A stretch of 8,336 bases of DNA, from contig MFRJ01000008.1 of the NCBI GenBank assembly GCA_001784535.1, positions 3,985 through 12,320 on the forward strand. Direction: 5' to 3'. The stretch is from Candidatus Melainabacteria bacterium GWA2_34_9 (GTDB taxonomy: Bacteria > Cyanobacteriota > Vampirovibrionia > Gastranaerophilales > UBA9971). Below the pieces are notes generated by a model. The model ran no database searches. It worked only from the letters and a program-made list of their open reading frames with translations, and was not told the DNA's origin. Shown piece by piece: positions 1 to 6,187 of the stretch. Both the position numbers and the translations under genes were made by a program. Positions within the stretch are counted from its first letter, which is position 1. Each line of letters opens with the position of its first letter.

Positions 1-649
1 TGTTGCAGGTGAAACAGCCAGCGGAAAATCCAGTTTTGTTTACGACATGGTTGATTCCATAAATTCTATCCATGCCAGAATGGGGCTGGAAGAAAACATA
101 ACTAAAGTTAATGCTGATAATTATTATTACGACAGATCAAAAGAAGTTAAAGCTGCAGGCGGAATAGCCAAATTTGTAGAGAATTATGACCTTGATGCTC
201 CGAGCGCGGTTGATCTTGCGCTTTTAAAAACCCATATAGAAAAACTTATTTGCGGGCATGACGCCATGACCCCTAAATATTTTCTGGATGGAACTGCTAT
301 AAGAATTGACAATCATATCCTCTGTAAAACGAATCCTATTATTGTTTCCGAGGGTATTTTTAATTTAAACGACACAATTAAAGATGTATTTGATTTTTGT
401 TTCTATGTAAATGTTTCGCCTGAAGCGCAAAGGGAAAGGTGGTTCAGACGTGCAGAAGAAAGAGATTTTAAAGGCGAGCAGGCTATAAAAGCCTTCGCGA
501 GTATTATGGATAAAACTAAAATTCATATTAAACCTACTGTAAACAATGCTGATATTATCATTAACGGCGAAGCAAACCGCGAAGATTATCGAAAATCAGC
601 AGAAAAGCTTTTTAATATCTTTTGGGATTTATCAAAAGTACCTGTTTAA
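1..649 (+). CDS. Uridine kinase/phosphoribulokinase-family P-loop kinase, 5' partial
   Basis: The reading frame is open from base 2 and gives 215 visible residues. The true start lies left of the window; the internal ATG at 47 is not the start because the Walker A motif GETASGKS is encoded at 8-31, upstream of it. Further family marks are NADNYYYD (the D-x-YY segment after the second strand), NYDLDAPSAVDLALL (like the DHPDAFD region of uridine kinases), TPKYFLDGTAIR (like P-x-YDF...R), SEGIF (Walker B-like EGI) and an Arg-rich lid, RERWFRRAEERD. Uridine kinases phosphorylate uridine or cytidine in pyrimidine salvage in the cytoplasm, whereas phosphoribulokinase acts on a sugar phosphate. The substrate cannot be told from this fragment, and a divergent kinase of the family is possible. 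Only about 5-10 N-terminal residues seem to be missing. The gene is followed by the repeat cluster and is probably not in the nadD transcript. Confidence 0.8.
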   Translation, partial: VAGETASGKSSFVYDMVDSINSIHARMGLEENITKVNADNYYYDRSKEVKAAGGIAKFVENYDLDAPSAVDLALLKTHIEKLICGHDAMTPKYFLDGTAIRIDNHILCKTNPIIVSEGIFNLNDTIKDVFDFCFYVNVSPEAQRERWFRRAEERDFKGEQAIKAFASIMDKTKIHIKPTVNNADIIINGEANREDYRKSAEKLFNIFWDLSKVPV

Positions 650-658
650 ATTACACCC

Positions 659-691
659 TGTCATTCTGAGGACTTTAGTCCGAAGAATCTG
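659..691 (+). repeat. Palindromic repeat copy A (single)
   Basis: This copy begins TGTCATTCTGAGG and ends CGAAGAATCTG, 9 nt after the kinase stop. It folds as outer stem ATTCT/AGAAT, a tandem GA/GA internal loop, inner stem GGAC/GTCC and loop TTTA. The 33 nt are identical to the reverse complement of copy E at 6638-6670. The hairpin could end or stabilise the kinase transcript, but no T-tract follows it. Confidence 0.85.
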
Positions 692-693
692 CG

Positions 694-702
694 TGGTATA
701 GT
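694..702 (+). promoter_or_regulatory. Possible extended -10 promoter for nadD-yqeK
   Basis: TG at 694-695, one base, then TATAGT at 697-702 fits an extended -10 element (TGnTATAAT with one mismatch). No good -35 box lies upstream. It sits between repeats A and B, so a transcript from here would carry copies B and C in a leader of about 140 nt. A plain TATAAT at 767-772, inside the B/C spacer, is an alternative and also lacks a -35 box. Confidence 0.25.
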
Positions 703-713
703 AATACATAAAT

Positions 714-745
714 TGTCATTCTGAGGGCTTTAGCACGAAGAATCT
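714..745 (+). repeat. Palindromic repeat copy B (left arm of inverted pair)
   Basis: Copy B begins TGTCATTCTGAGGGC and ends GCACGAAGAATCT. It keeps the ATTCT/AGAAT outer stem and the GA/GA internal loop; the inner stem GGGC/GCAC has one mismatch. It is inverted relative to copy C, and B plus C span 714-813 (100 nt), nearly the size of the D/E pair. Confidence 0.85.
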
Positions 746-780
746 ATCCAACTTGCAAATATATACTATAATACAAAACA

Positions 781-813
781 GGACAGATCCTTCGGCTTCA
801 CCTCAGGATGACA
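781..813 (-). repeat. Palindromic repeat copy C (right arm of inverted pair)
   Basis: Read on the minus strand, this copy begins TGTCATCCTGAGG and ends CGAAGGATCTGTCC. Its outer stem is ATCCT/AGGAT, a compensatory change from the ATTCT/AGAAT of copies A, B and E, and the GA/GA internal loop is kept. The inner stem is GGT/GCC (with a T-G wobble) around loop GAA. A shorter repeat-like piece, TGTCATCCC on the minus strand at 824-832, follows and may be a truncated further copy. Confidence 0.8.
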
Positions 814-848
814 AAGAAGACAAGGGATGACATTAAAAGGCAAAATAA

Positions 849-1445
849 ATGAACTTAACCATTTTCGCAGGAACTTTCAACCCGATACATATTGCGCACC
901 TAATAGTTGCGGAATCTGTCCGCACGGAATTAAACGCTGAAAAAATCCTGTTCATCCCCTCGTTTATTCCTCCATTTAAGAATGGTGATGTGGCGGAAGC
1001 CGAGCATCGACTGAATATGGTCAAATTAGCCATAAAAAACAACCCTCATTTTGAAGTTTCTGATGTAGAACTGAAACTTCAGGGAACTTCTTATTCTTAC
1101 AACACAATTCTGGAGCTTTACAGACAAAATCCGCAAATAAAAGAAAAAATTAACTTCATCATCGGCGCGGATGCTTTTAATCATATAGAAACTTGGTATA
1201 AACACGAAGAACTGGCGAAATCAATTAATTTTATCGTGCTTGCCCGACCAAAAAGCAAAGAAGTAGAGGAAATCGTGAGCAATTTAAGCCTGAAAGATTT
1301 TAGCTATCAATTTGTGGAAGCTCCGAGGATTGATATTTCTTCTTCTTATATAAGACAGCGAATTAAAGAGAATAAATCTATAAAATACCTTGTGACAAAT
1401 GAAGTGGAAAACTATATTATAGAAAATAAGCTTTATTGGGATTAA
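849..1445 (+). CDS. nadD: Nicotinate-nucleotide adenylyltransferase
   Basis: NadD joins ATP and nicotinate mononucleotide to give deamido-NAD plus pyrophosphate, a core cytoplasmic step of NAD synthesis. At 198 residues it has the usual bacterial length. The nucleotidyltransferase signature GTFNPIHIAHL is at residues 8-18, with the two His of the HxxH-type site (H14, H17). Residues 36-43 (IPSFIPPF) match the substrate-binding loop, IGADAF (105-110) and TWYKHEEL (116-123) are typical of NadD, and the second signature ISSSYIRQRI is at 163-172. The ATG has AAAAGG 8 nt upstream. The gene lies 10 nt before yqeK, a pairing common in many bacteria, and the two are probably co-transcribed. Confidence 0.96.
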   Translation: MNLTIFAGTFNPIHIAHLIVAESVRTELNAEKILFIPSFIPPFKNGDVAEAEHRLNMVKLAIKNNPHFEVSDVELKLQGTSYSYNTILELYRQNPQIKEKINFIIGADAFNHIETWYKHEELAKSINFIVLARPKSKEVEEIVSNLSLKDFSYQFVEAPRIDISSSYIRQRIKENKSIKYLVTNEVENYIIENKLYWD

Positions 1446-1455
1446 GAGAAAAATA

Positions 1456-2034
1456 ATGATAGACATAAAAGAGTGGATAAAAGACAGACTGAAATGCGAT
1501 GAAGAAAGGTATCTTCATTCTCTTGGGGCGGAAGAAAAGGCAAGGGAACTCGCAGTAAGGTTCGGCGCGGATGTTGAAAAAGCTGTCCTCGCGGCACTTA
1601 TCCATGACAACGCAAAATGCTTTCCTTACAAAGAACTCGTAAAAATCGTAGAAGATAATAAATTTCCCATAGCTGACGATATTAAAAACAATCACAAAAT
1701 CCTCCATGCCTTTGCAGGGGCGTATCTGGCGCAAAAAGAACTCGGCATAGACGACGAGGATATTTTAAACGCCATAATGTACCACACTACAGGCAGAGTT
1801 GAAATGAGCTTGCTGGAAAAAATAGTCTATCTTTCCGACAAACTGGAAACAAAAACAAGACCCCCTGAATATCTGGATAAAATCAATAAAGTTCTTGATG
1901 AAACAAACGATATAGACAAAACGATTCTTTTGACTATAGATTTAACTATAAGAAGCCTTCTTGACAGAAAACTTGTGATAAATTCCCAAACTATAGACGT
2001 TTGGAATCATTTAACAACAAAATTTTCAAACTAA
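1456..2034 (+). CDS. yqeK: YqeK-type HD-domain symmetrical Ap4A hydrolase
   Basis: Characterised YqeK proteins split diadenosine tetraphosphate (Ap4A) symmetrically into two ADP, using a metal centre held by an HD domain. At 192 residues it has the family length. Visible features are HSLGAEEKARELA (residues 21-33), the HD pair in LIHDNAK (H50, D51), KILHAFAGAYLA (H84), MYHTTGRVEMS (H110) and VYLSDKLE (D128), so the expected metal ligands H21, H50, D51, H84, H110 and D128 are all present. An AAGAGA ribosome site overlaps the nadD stop, which suggests translational coupling. In many genomes rsfS (ribosome silencing factor) comes next; here the unit ends and the cheA control region begins. Confidence 0.93.
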   Translation: MIDIKEWIKDRLKCDEERYLHSLGAEEKARELAVRFGADVEKAVLAALIHDNAKCFPYKELVKIVEDNKFPIADDIKNNHKILHAFAGAYLAQKELGIDDEDILNAIMYHTTGRVEMSLLEKIVYLSDKLETKTRPPEYLDKINKVLDETNDIDKTILLTIDLTIRSLLDRKLVINSQTIDVWNHLTTKFSN

Positions 2035-2059
2035 AACATTAAAAAATTATTAGTTTTAT

Positions 2060-2087
2060 TTGCCGATACCAAAAAACCTAGTATAAT
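2060..2087 (+). promoter_or_regulatory. Sigma-70-like promoter of the che operon
   Basis: TTGCCG (2060-2065, four of six bases matching the -35 consensus), a 16-nt spacer and a perfect TATAAT (2082-2087) make the best promoter in the window. Transcription would start near 2094, giving a leader of about 70 nt before cheA. Confidence 0.55.
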
Positions 2088-2098
2088 AAACTAGTATA
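2078..2098 (+). repeat. Direct repeat over the che promoter -10, possible operator
   Basis: CTAGTATA occurs at 2078-2085 and again at 2091-2098, 13 nt start to start, covering the -10 box and the predicted start point. CTAGT (2078-2082) and ACTAG (2090-2094) also form an inverted repeat, and AGTATACT (2093-2100) is a perfect palindrome. This could be a regulator site, but such AT-rich words can arise by chance. Confidence 0.3.
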
Positions 2099-2129
2099 CT
2101 TATATTAATGAGTATTTAGTCTTTTTTTT
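2090..2129 (+). terminator. Terminator-like hairpin with T8 between yqeK and cheA
   Basis: 2090-2100 pairs with 2111-2120: nine Watson-Crick pairs, one G-T wobble and one bulged T at 2095. The loop is 10 nt, and C plus eight T (2122-2129) follow. The stem is AT-rich and therefore weak. Its left arm begins about where che transcription is predicted to start, so the full hairpin would form only in read-through RNA from nadD-yqeK. Confidence 0.4.
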
Positions 2130-2151
2130 AGCTGGTAGAATTAGTAAGTAT

Positions 2152-2156
2152 AGAGG
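2152..2156 (+). promoter_or_regulatory. Ribosome binding site fixing the TTG start of cheA
   Basis: AGAGG lies 6 nt before TTG at 2163. An in-frame TAG at 2151-2153 rules out any start further upstream, and the next residues (SLEEYLGLFIDES) already match the first helix of the Hpt domain. TTG is therefore the best start. Confidence 0.8.
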
Positions 2157-2162
2157 TATAAA

Positions 2163-4181
2163 TTGAGCTTAGAAGAATATTTAGGGCTATTTATCGACGA
2201 ATCCAAAGAAAACCTACAGGTTTTAAACGGAAATTTATTAAAACTGGAAAAAGAACCTGAAAATACAGAAGTTTTAAACGAAATATTCAGAGTTGCGCAT
2301 ACTTTTAAGGGTATGGCAAAAACAATGGGCTTTAACTATACGTCAGATTTGACACATAACATGGAAAACCTTCTTGACCCCTTAAGAAGCGGTAAAAAGC
2401 AGGCAACAGGCAAAGTTGTTGATCTTCTTTTCAGCTGTCTTGACAAGTTGGAAGGCTTAGTTGACAGCATTGTAGACAAAGGTTCCGAACACGAAGATAC
2501 TTCTGTAAATGAACTTGTAAAAGACTTACAGGCAGCTATTAATAACAAAGAAACTGCTGAGCCTGATACTTCAGCCTGTCAGAAATTGGAATTCAATGAA
2601 TATGAACAAATAGTAATTCAGGAAGCGATTTCACAAGGCTTAAACGTCAAAGAAATAACCGTATGCATTTCAAATGACTGCGTACTCCCCGGCGTCAGAA
2701 GCTTTATGGTGAATTCTGCGCTTGAAAACATGGGTGAAATTATAAAATACCAGCCTTCTGTTGAAGAAATAGAATCAGGTGTTTTCTTAAAAACAAAAGA
2801 CTTCGACCATGCCGTCAAAGTTTTATTGATTACTCATGAGCCTGACGAACATATTATTGACAAAATCCAGGATATATCAGAGATTGCAGAGGTTGAAGTT
2901 TCTGATATAACTGCTGAAACTCAAATAAATCAAAAACTGGAAGAAAATAATATCGACACGACTGAAGAAAATCAACAACCTGAAGAAAACAAACAGGAAG
3001 ATCTTCAATCGCAAAAAGCAATTTCCAAAGTTGTTAATCAAACCATAAGAGTAAATGCAGGCAGGCTGGACAAGCTTATGAATCTTGTTGGAGAGCTTGT
3101 AATCAACAAAACAAGGATTTTTGAACTCTCAAAAGGACTTGAAAATAATGACCTCTTGAATTCTGTAGGTTTCATGGAAAATATTACCGGAGAAATTCAG
3201 GAAATCGTAATGAAACTTAGAATGGTGCAGGTAGATCAGGTGTTTAACAGATTTCCGCGCCTTGTGAGAGATATTTCCAAAAACCTAAAAAAAGAAGTAA
3301 ATCTGGTAATTAAAGGCAAAGAGATCGAAATTGACCGTGCTGTTGTTGATGAAATAGGCGATCCTCTTGTTCACTTAATAAGAAATTCATTGGATCACGG
3401 ACTTGAAACACCTGAAGAACGTATCAGAAACGGCAAATCCGCAAAAGGCACTATAGAATTACACGCCTTGAACGAAGGCGATAATATCCTCATAAAAGTT
3501 ATCGACGACGGAAAAGGCATAGACCCTGAAAGAATCAAAAGCAAAGCCATCGCTAAAGGGTTTATCACAGAAGAAGCCGCCCGCTCTTTAGATGAAAGCG
3601 CTATTTTTGATTTAGTACTAAAACCCGGTTTTTCTACGATAGAAGTTGCAACTGATTTATCAGGACGCGGCGTTGGAATGGATGTTGTCAAATCCAAAGT
3701 TTCTTCGCTCGGCGGTACAATAGATATCAGCTCAAAAATAAACAAAGGCACAACTGTTACAATAACACTACCGTCTACAATGGCAATTATTCAAGCGTTA
3801 ATTATCAAAATAGGCGAAGAAATTTACGCAATGCCTCTCAATTGCATTAATGAAGTAATTGATATAACAGCAAACCAAGTTAAGAAAATTCAAAACAAAG
3901 AAGTTATAACTGTCAGAGAAAAGACTATTCCGCTTATACGAATGCCTGAATTCCTTGAAACGCCTGATTATGTAGAAGATCCTGAAAAACCGATTACTGT
4001 TGTAATAGTAAAAAGCCATGAAAAATATCTTGGCATATCGGTAACAGAACTTGTCGGTCAGCAGGAAGTCGTTATTAAGCCGATAAACAAAAAATTATGT
4101 TCAGAGCATTATATTTCAGGAGCGACAACTCTTGGCAACGGTGAAGTAGCATTGATATTAAACATTAATAATTTAGTATAA
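2163..4181 (+). CDS. cheA: Chemotaxis-type histidine kinase CheA
   Basis: CheA is the soluble kinase of receptor arrays; it phosphorylates itself and then CheY. All five regions are present in 672 residues. P1/Hpt (about 1-110) has the phospho-accepting H46 in AHTFKGMAKTMGF. A P2-like response-regulator-binding domain spans roughly 140-245 (GLNVKEITVCISNDC, then GVRSFMVNSALENMGEI). A Glu/Gln-rich linker covers about 255-285. P3 dimerisation starts near 292 (IRVNAGRLDKLMNLVGEL). P4 ATPase has the N-box HLIRNSLDHG (H404, N408), G1 box DDGKGID (448-454) and G2 box GRGVGMD (501-507). P5, CheW-like, runs from about 540 to the end. No catalytic residue is visibly missing. Translation starts at TTG, which may limit its level relative to the ATG-started cheW. 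It leads the operon, with cheW 46 nt downstream. Confidence 0.97.
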   Translation: MSLEEYLGLFIDESKENLQVLNGNLLKLEKEPENTEVLNEIFRVAHTFKGMAKTMGFNYTSDLTHNMENLLDPLRSGKKQATGKVVDLLFSCLDKLEGLVDSIVDKGSEHEDTSVNELVKDLQAAINNKETAEPDTSACQKLEFNEYEQIVIQEAISQGLNVKEITVCISNDCVLPGVRSFMVNSALENMGEIIKYQPSVEEIESGVFLKTKDFDHAVKVLLITHEPDEHIIDKIQDISEIAEVEVSDITAETQINQKLEENNIDTTEENQQPEENKQEDLQSQKAISKVVNQTIRVNAGRLDKLMNLVGELVINKTRIFELSKGLENNDLLNSVGFMENITGEIQEIVMKLRMVQVDQVFNRFPRLVRDISKNLKKEVNLVIKGKEIEIDRAVVDEIGDPLVHLIRNSLDHGLETPEERIRNGKSAKGTIELHALNEGDNILIKVIDDGKGIDPERIKSKAIAKGFITEEAARSLDESAIFDLVLKPGFSTIEVATDLSGRGVGMDVVKSKVSSLGGTIDISSKINKGTTVTITLPSTMAIIQALIIKIGEEIYAMPLNCINEVIDITANQVKKIQNKEVITVREKTIPLIRMPEFLETPDYVEDPEKPITVVIVKSHEKYLGISVTELVGQQEVVIKPINKKLCSEHYISGATTLGNGEVALILNINNLV

Positions 4182-4182
4182 T
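4152..4182 (+). promoter_or_regulatory. Possible internal promoter for cheW
   Basis: TTGATA (4152-4157, five of six -35 bases) and a perfect TATAAT (4177-4182) are separated by 19 nt, longer than ideal. The -10 box contains the cheA stop codon. A start near 4189 would leave a 39-nt leader before cheW. The AT-rich setting makes chance matches likely. Confidence 0.3.
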
Positions 4183-4227
4183 CCCAACTTAAAACGAATA
4201 ACCAGAATAAAAATTTAGGAGAGCTAA

Positions 4228-4752
4228 ATGCTTGAAGATTTAATAAGATCAGGACAAAAAGAACTACAGGTAATTATATTCAAACTTGGAAGCGAAGAAT
4301 ATGCAGTTCCAATCAACTGCGTTCAAGAAATAATTATGCCCCAAAAAGCCACCAGAATCCCCAAATCTCCTAAATATGTTGAAGGAGTTATTAATTTAAG
4401 AGGAAACATAGTACCTGTAATAGACGGTAAAAAGAAATTTCTGTTAAAAGAAAAATCAAGCAACCCTTTGATTGATAAAAGAATTATGGTTCTGGAAGTC
4501 GAAAACGAAACGACAGGATTGATTGTTGACAGCGTAAATGAAGTAATTAACCTGAATGTAAGCGAAATTGAACCGCCTCCGATTGATCTTGAAGAAAATA
4601 CTGAAATATTCTGCGGAATAGGAAAATATAATAACAGATTATTAATTCTTATAAATTCAGAAAAATTTATGACAATCCATGAAGAAGCAAAAAAGATAGA
4701 AGCTTTTTCTAAAGTAACAGACGTGATAAAAAAAGCCAGAGCAGCAGTTTAA
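4228..4752 (+). CDS. cheW: Chemotaxis adaptor CheW
   Basis: CheW links receptors to CheA in the signalling array and has no enzyme activity. At 174 residues it is near family length. The SH3-like fold begins at about residue 12 (LQVIIFKLGSEEYAVPINCVQEI). The signature PKSPKYVEGVINLRGNIVPV (45-64) includes R58 of the NLRG turn, which is generally conserved in CheW. The stretch IDGKKKF replaces the more usual ID-L-R-K-R-F form. The last 25 or so residues (EEAKKIEAFSKVTDVIKKAR) look like a charged helix beyond the core. The ribosome site TAGGAGAG at 4216-4223 is strong, probably giving more CheW than CheA. The HDOD gene follows after 24 nt. Confidence 0.96.
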   Translation: MLEDLIRSGQKELQVIIFKLGSEEYAVPINCVQEIIMPQKATRIPKSPKYVEGVINLRGNIVPVIDGKKKFLLKEKSSNPLIDKRIMVLEVENETTGLIVDSVNEVINLNVSEIEPPPIDLEENTEIFCGIGKYNNRLLILINSEKFMTIHEEAKKIEAFSKVTDVIKKARAAV

Positions 4753-4776
4753 CAGAAAAAACAAAAGGATTAATTA

Positions 4777-5646
4777 ATGACACTAGATTTAGATAAACTG
4801 TTAAACCGCGTTGATGCAATTCCTCATAATTTTCACATTGCAATAAAAGTTGCAAAAATGCTTGATGACTTTAATGTAAACATTCAAGAGTTGTCTAAAA
4901 TTATCGGAACTGACCAATCTTTTACCGTTCAGCTTTTAAAACTTTGCAATTCAGCGCAATATGGTTTTTCCAGAAAGATTGTAACTGTAAATGACGCAAT
5001 AACAAGACTGGGATTTAAAACCTTAAAAAGCCTTGTTTTTGTAGTTGTATCAAAAGGTTCTTTTAACAGACAAATTGAAGGCTATGATCTTGCTAAAGGC
5101 GAATTATGGAGAAATTCTTTATCATGTGCGGTATATTCCAAATATCTTGCTGAAATTTCTGGATATAAAGATCCTGAATTAGCTTTCACAGCGGGTTTAT
5201 TAAGAGACATAGGAAAATTGATTATCCATGAATATGTAAAAGAAGAATATGATAATATTGTCAATCTTGTAACTTCTGAAAACATAGGCTTTTCAGAAGC
5301 AGAAGAAAAGATTTTAGGATATAATCATTCTCAAGTCGGTGCTAAAATTGCAGCAAAATGGAATTTTCCAAAAGTCCTTGAAGAAACAATTGAGTTTCAT
5401 CATAGCCCGAAAAAAGCTAAAAATACCTGCGTAGACAAAAAACTTATAAACATTGTCCATGTGGCTGACTCTGTGACAATGATGCTCGGAGTAGGGATAG
5501 GAAATGACGGAATGATGCATAGCCTAAACATAACTTCTCTGGAAAATCTTGGAATAGACATAAATTCGGTAGGTATCGAAACATTGATTTCTGATATGGT
5601 GGACTTAAATTCAGAAATTGATTTACTAATGGCAAGTATAAGTTAG
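4777..5646 (+). CDS. HDOD-domain signalling protein
   Basis: HDOD domains are relatives of HD phosphohydrolases, found in bacterial signalling proteins and usually without catalysis. The domain covers about residues 8-205 of 289: LLNRVDAIPHNFHIAIKVA (8-26), the core LLKLCNSAQYGF (53-64), AITRLGFKTLKSL (74-86), then LWRNS (110-114), AGLLRDIGK (139-147) and YNHSQVGAKIAAKW (182-195). Compared with active HD enzymes, an expected His is N113 and the HD His is R143, while D144, H184, H208/H209 and D231 remain; metal chemistry is therefore doubtful. The C-terminal third (about 210-289) is mainly helical with no known motif. There is no receiver or GGDEF domain. An AAAAGGA ribosome site lies 7 nt before the ATG. 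Its place between cheW and cheD suggests a partner or output of the Che pathway; HDOD proteins in other bacteria affect motility or virulence gene control. Confidence 0.9.
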   Translation: MTLDLDKLLNRVDAIPHNFHIAIKVAKMLDDFNVNIQELSKIIGTDQSFTVQLLKLCNSAQYGFSRKIVTVNDAITRLGFKTLKSLVFVVVSKGSFNRQIEGYDLAKGELWRNSLSCAVYSKYLAEISGYKDPELAFTAGLLRDIGKLIIHEYVKEEYDNIVNLVTSENIGFSEAEEKILGYNHSQVGAKIAAKWNFPKVLEETIEFHHSPKKAKNTCVDKKLINIVHVADSVTMMLGVGIGNDGMMHSLNITSLENLGIDINSVGIETLISDMVDLNSEIDLLMASIS

Positions 5647-5665
5647 ATTAATTAAGAAATAAATA

Positions 5666-6157
5666 ATGAGTAACGTGATAAACATAGGAATGAGCCAAAT
5701 AGAAATAACATCAAAACCCGGGACTGTTTTGGTAGCCCCGAGTCTTGGTTCGTGTATCGGGCTGGCAATTTATGATCCCATATTAAAACTTGGGGTAATG
5801 GCTCATATTGTTCTTCCTGACAGTGCAAAAATCTTGAAACAAACTGAACATTGCGGAAAATATGCAGATACTGCCGTTCCTGAAATGTTAAAAAAATTGT
5901 TTGCAGTAGGGGCGAATAAAAATAAACTTATTGTAAAGATGGCAGGCGGAGCACAAATGTTTAATCTGGAAAAAGGTGCTAATGTATTAAATATAGGTCT
6001 AAGAAATACACTTGCAGTAAAAACAGCCCTTTCAAAAGAAGGTCTAACATTAGTAAAGTCTGATACAGGGGGCAATAAAGGCAGAACATTTAAACTTGAT
6101 GTACAGACAGGAATTTTTTCAGTAAAATTAATTGGACAAGAAGAAGTTGAATTATAA
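5666..6157 (+). CDS. cheD: Chemoreceptor glutamine deamidase CheD
   Basis: CheD deamidates specific glutamines of chemoreceptors and, with its partner CheC, tunes adaptation. At 163 residues it is full length. The catalytic Cys is C30 in LGSCIGLAIYD and the His is H47 in GVMAHIVLPDS. Other family blocks are GKYADTAVPEM (69-79), MAGGAQMF (93-100), NIGLRNTLAV (108-117) and DTGGNKGR (132-139). The Thr that completes the active site in the Thermotoga enzyme (six residues before Cys) is A24 here, in the stretch VAPSLGSC; S26 is nearby. The start has only a weak TAAGAAA site, 19 nt after the HDOD stop, so translation may depend on coupling. No cheC is in view. Confidence 0.95.
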   Translation: MSNVINIGMSQIEITSKPGTVLVAPSLGSCIGLAIYDPILKLGVMAHIVLPDSAKILKQTEHCGKYADTAVPEMLKKLFAVGANKNKLIVKMAGGAQMFNLEKGANVLNIGLRNTLAVKTALSKEGLTLVKSDTGGNKGRTFKLDVQTGIFSVKLIGQEEVEL

Positions 6158-6158
6158 T
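6132..6158 (+). promoter_or_regulatory. Possible internal promoter for cheY
   Basis: A perfect TATAAT at 6153-6158 contains the cheD stop, with TTGGAC (6132-6137) 15 nt upstream as a weak -35. A start near 6165 would leave a leader of about 23 nt ending in the strong AGGAGG site. The spacing is short, so support is weak. Confidence 0.25.
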
Positions 6159-6187
6159 ATAATAAAATTATAGGAGGATAACAATAT

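Noticed and set aside
47..649. Kinase gene starting at the ATG at 47
   Set aside because: The same frame is open to base 2 and encodes the Walker A motif at 8-31, so the ATG is internal and the gene is cut by the window edge.
767..772. TATAAT in the B/C spacer as the main nadD promoter
   Set aside because: No -35 box lies at a usable distance (TTGCAA is only 8 nt upstream) and the spacer is AT-rich by nature; kept only as an alternative in the promoter entry.
659..813. CRISPR array
   Set aside because: The repeats differ in orientation and sequence and have irregular spacing, with only three copies and no cas genes; they are palindromic intergenic elements.
2094..2162. Riboswitch in the cheA leader
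   Set aside because: The leader is about 70 nt, very AT-rich and shows no conserved riboswitch core such as the cyclic di-GMP type.
3395..3751. 118-residue minus-strand open frame inside cheA
   Set aside because: It lies opposite the conserved ATPase domain of CheA and has low-complexity, Ser/Pro-rich content typical of antisense frames.
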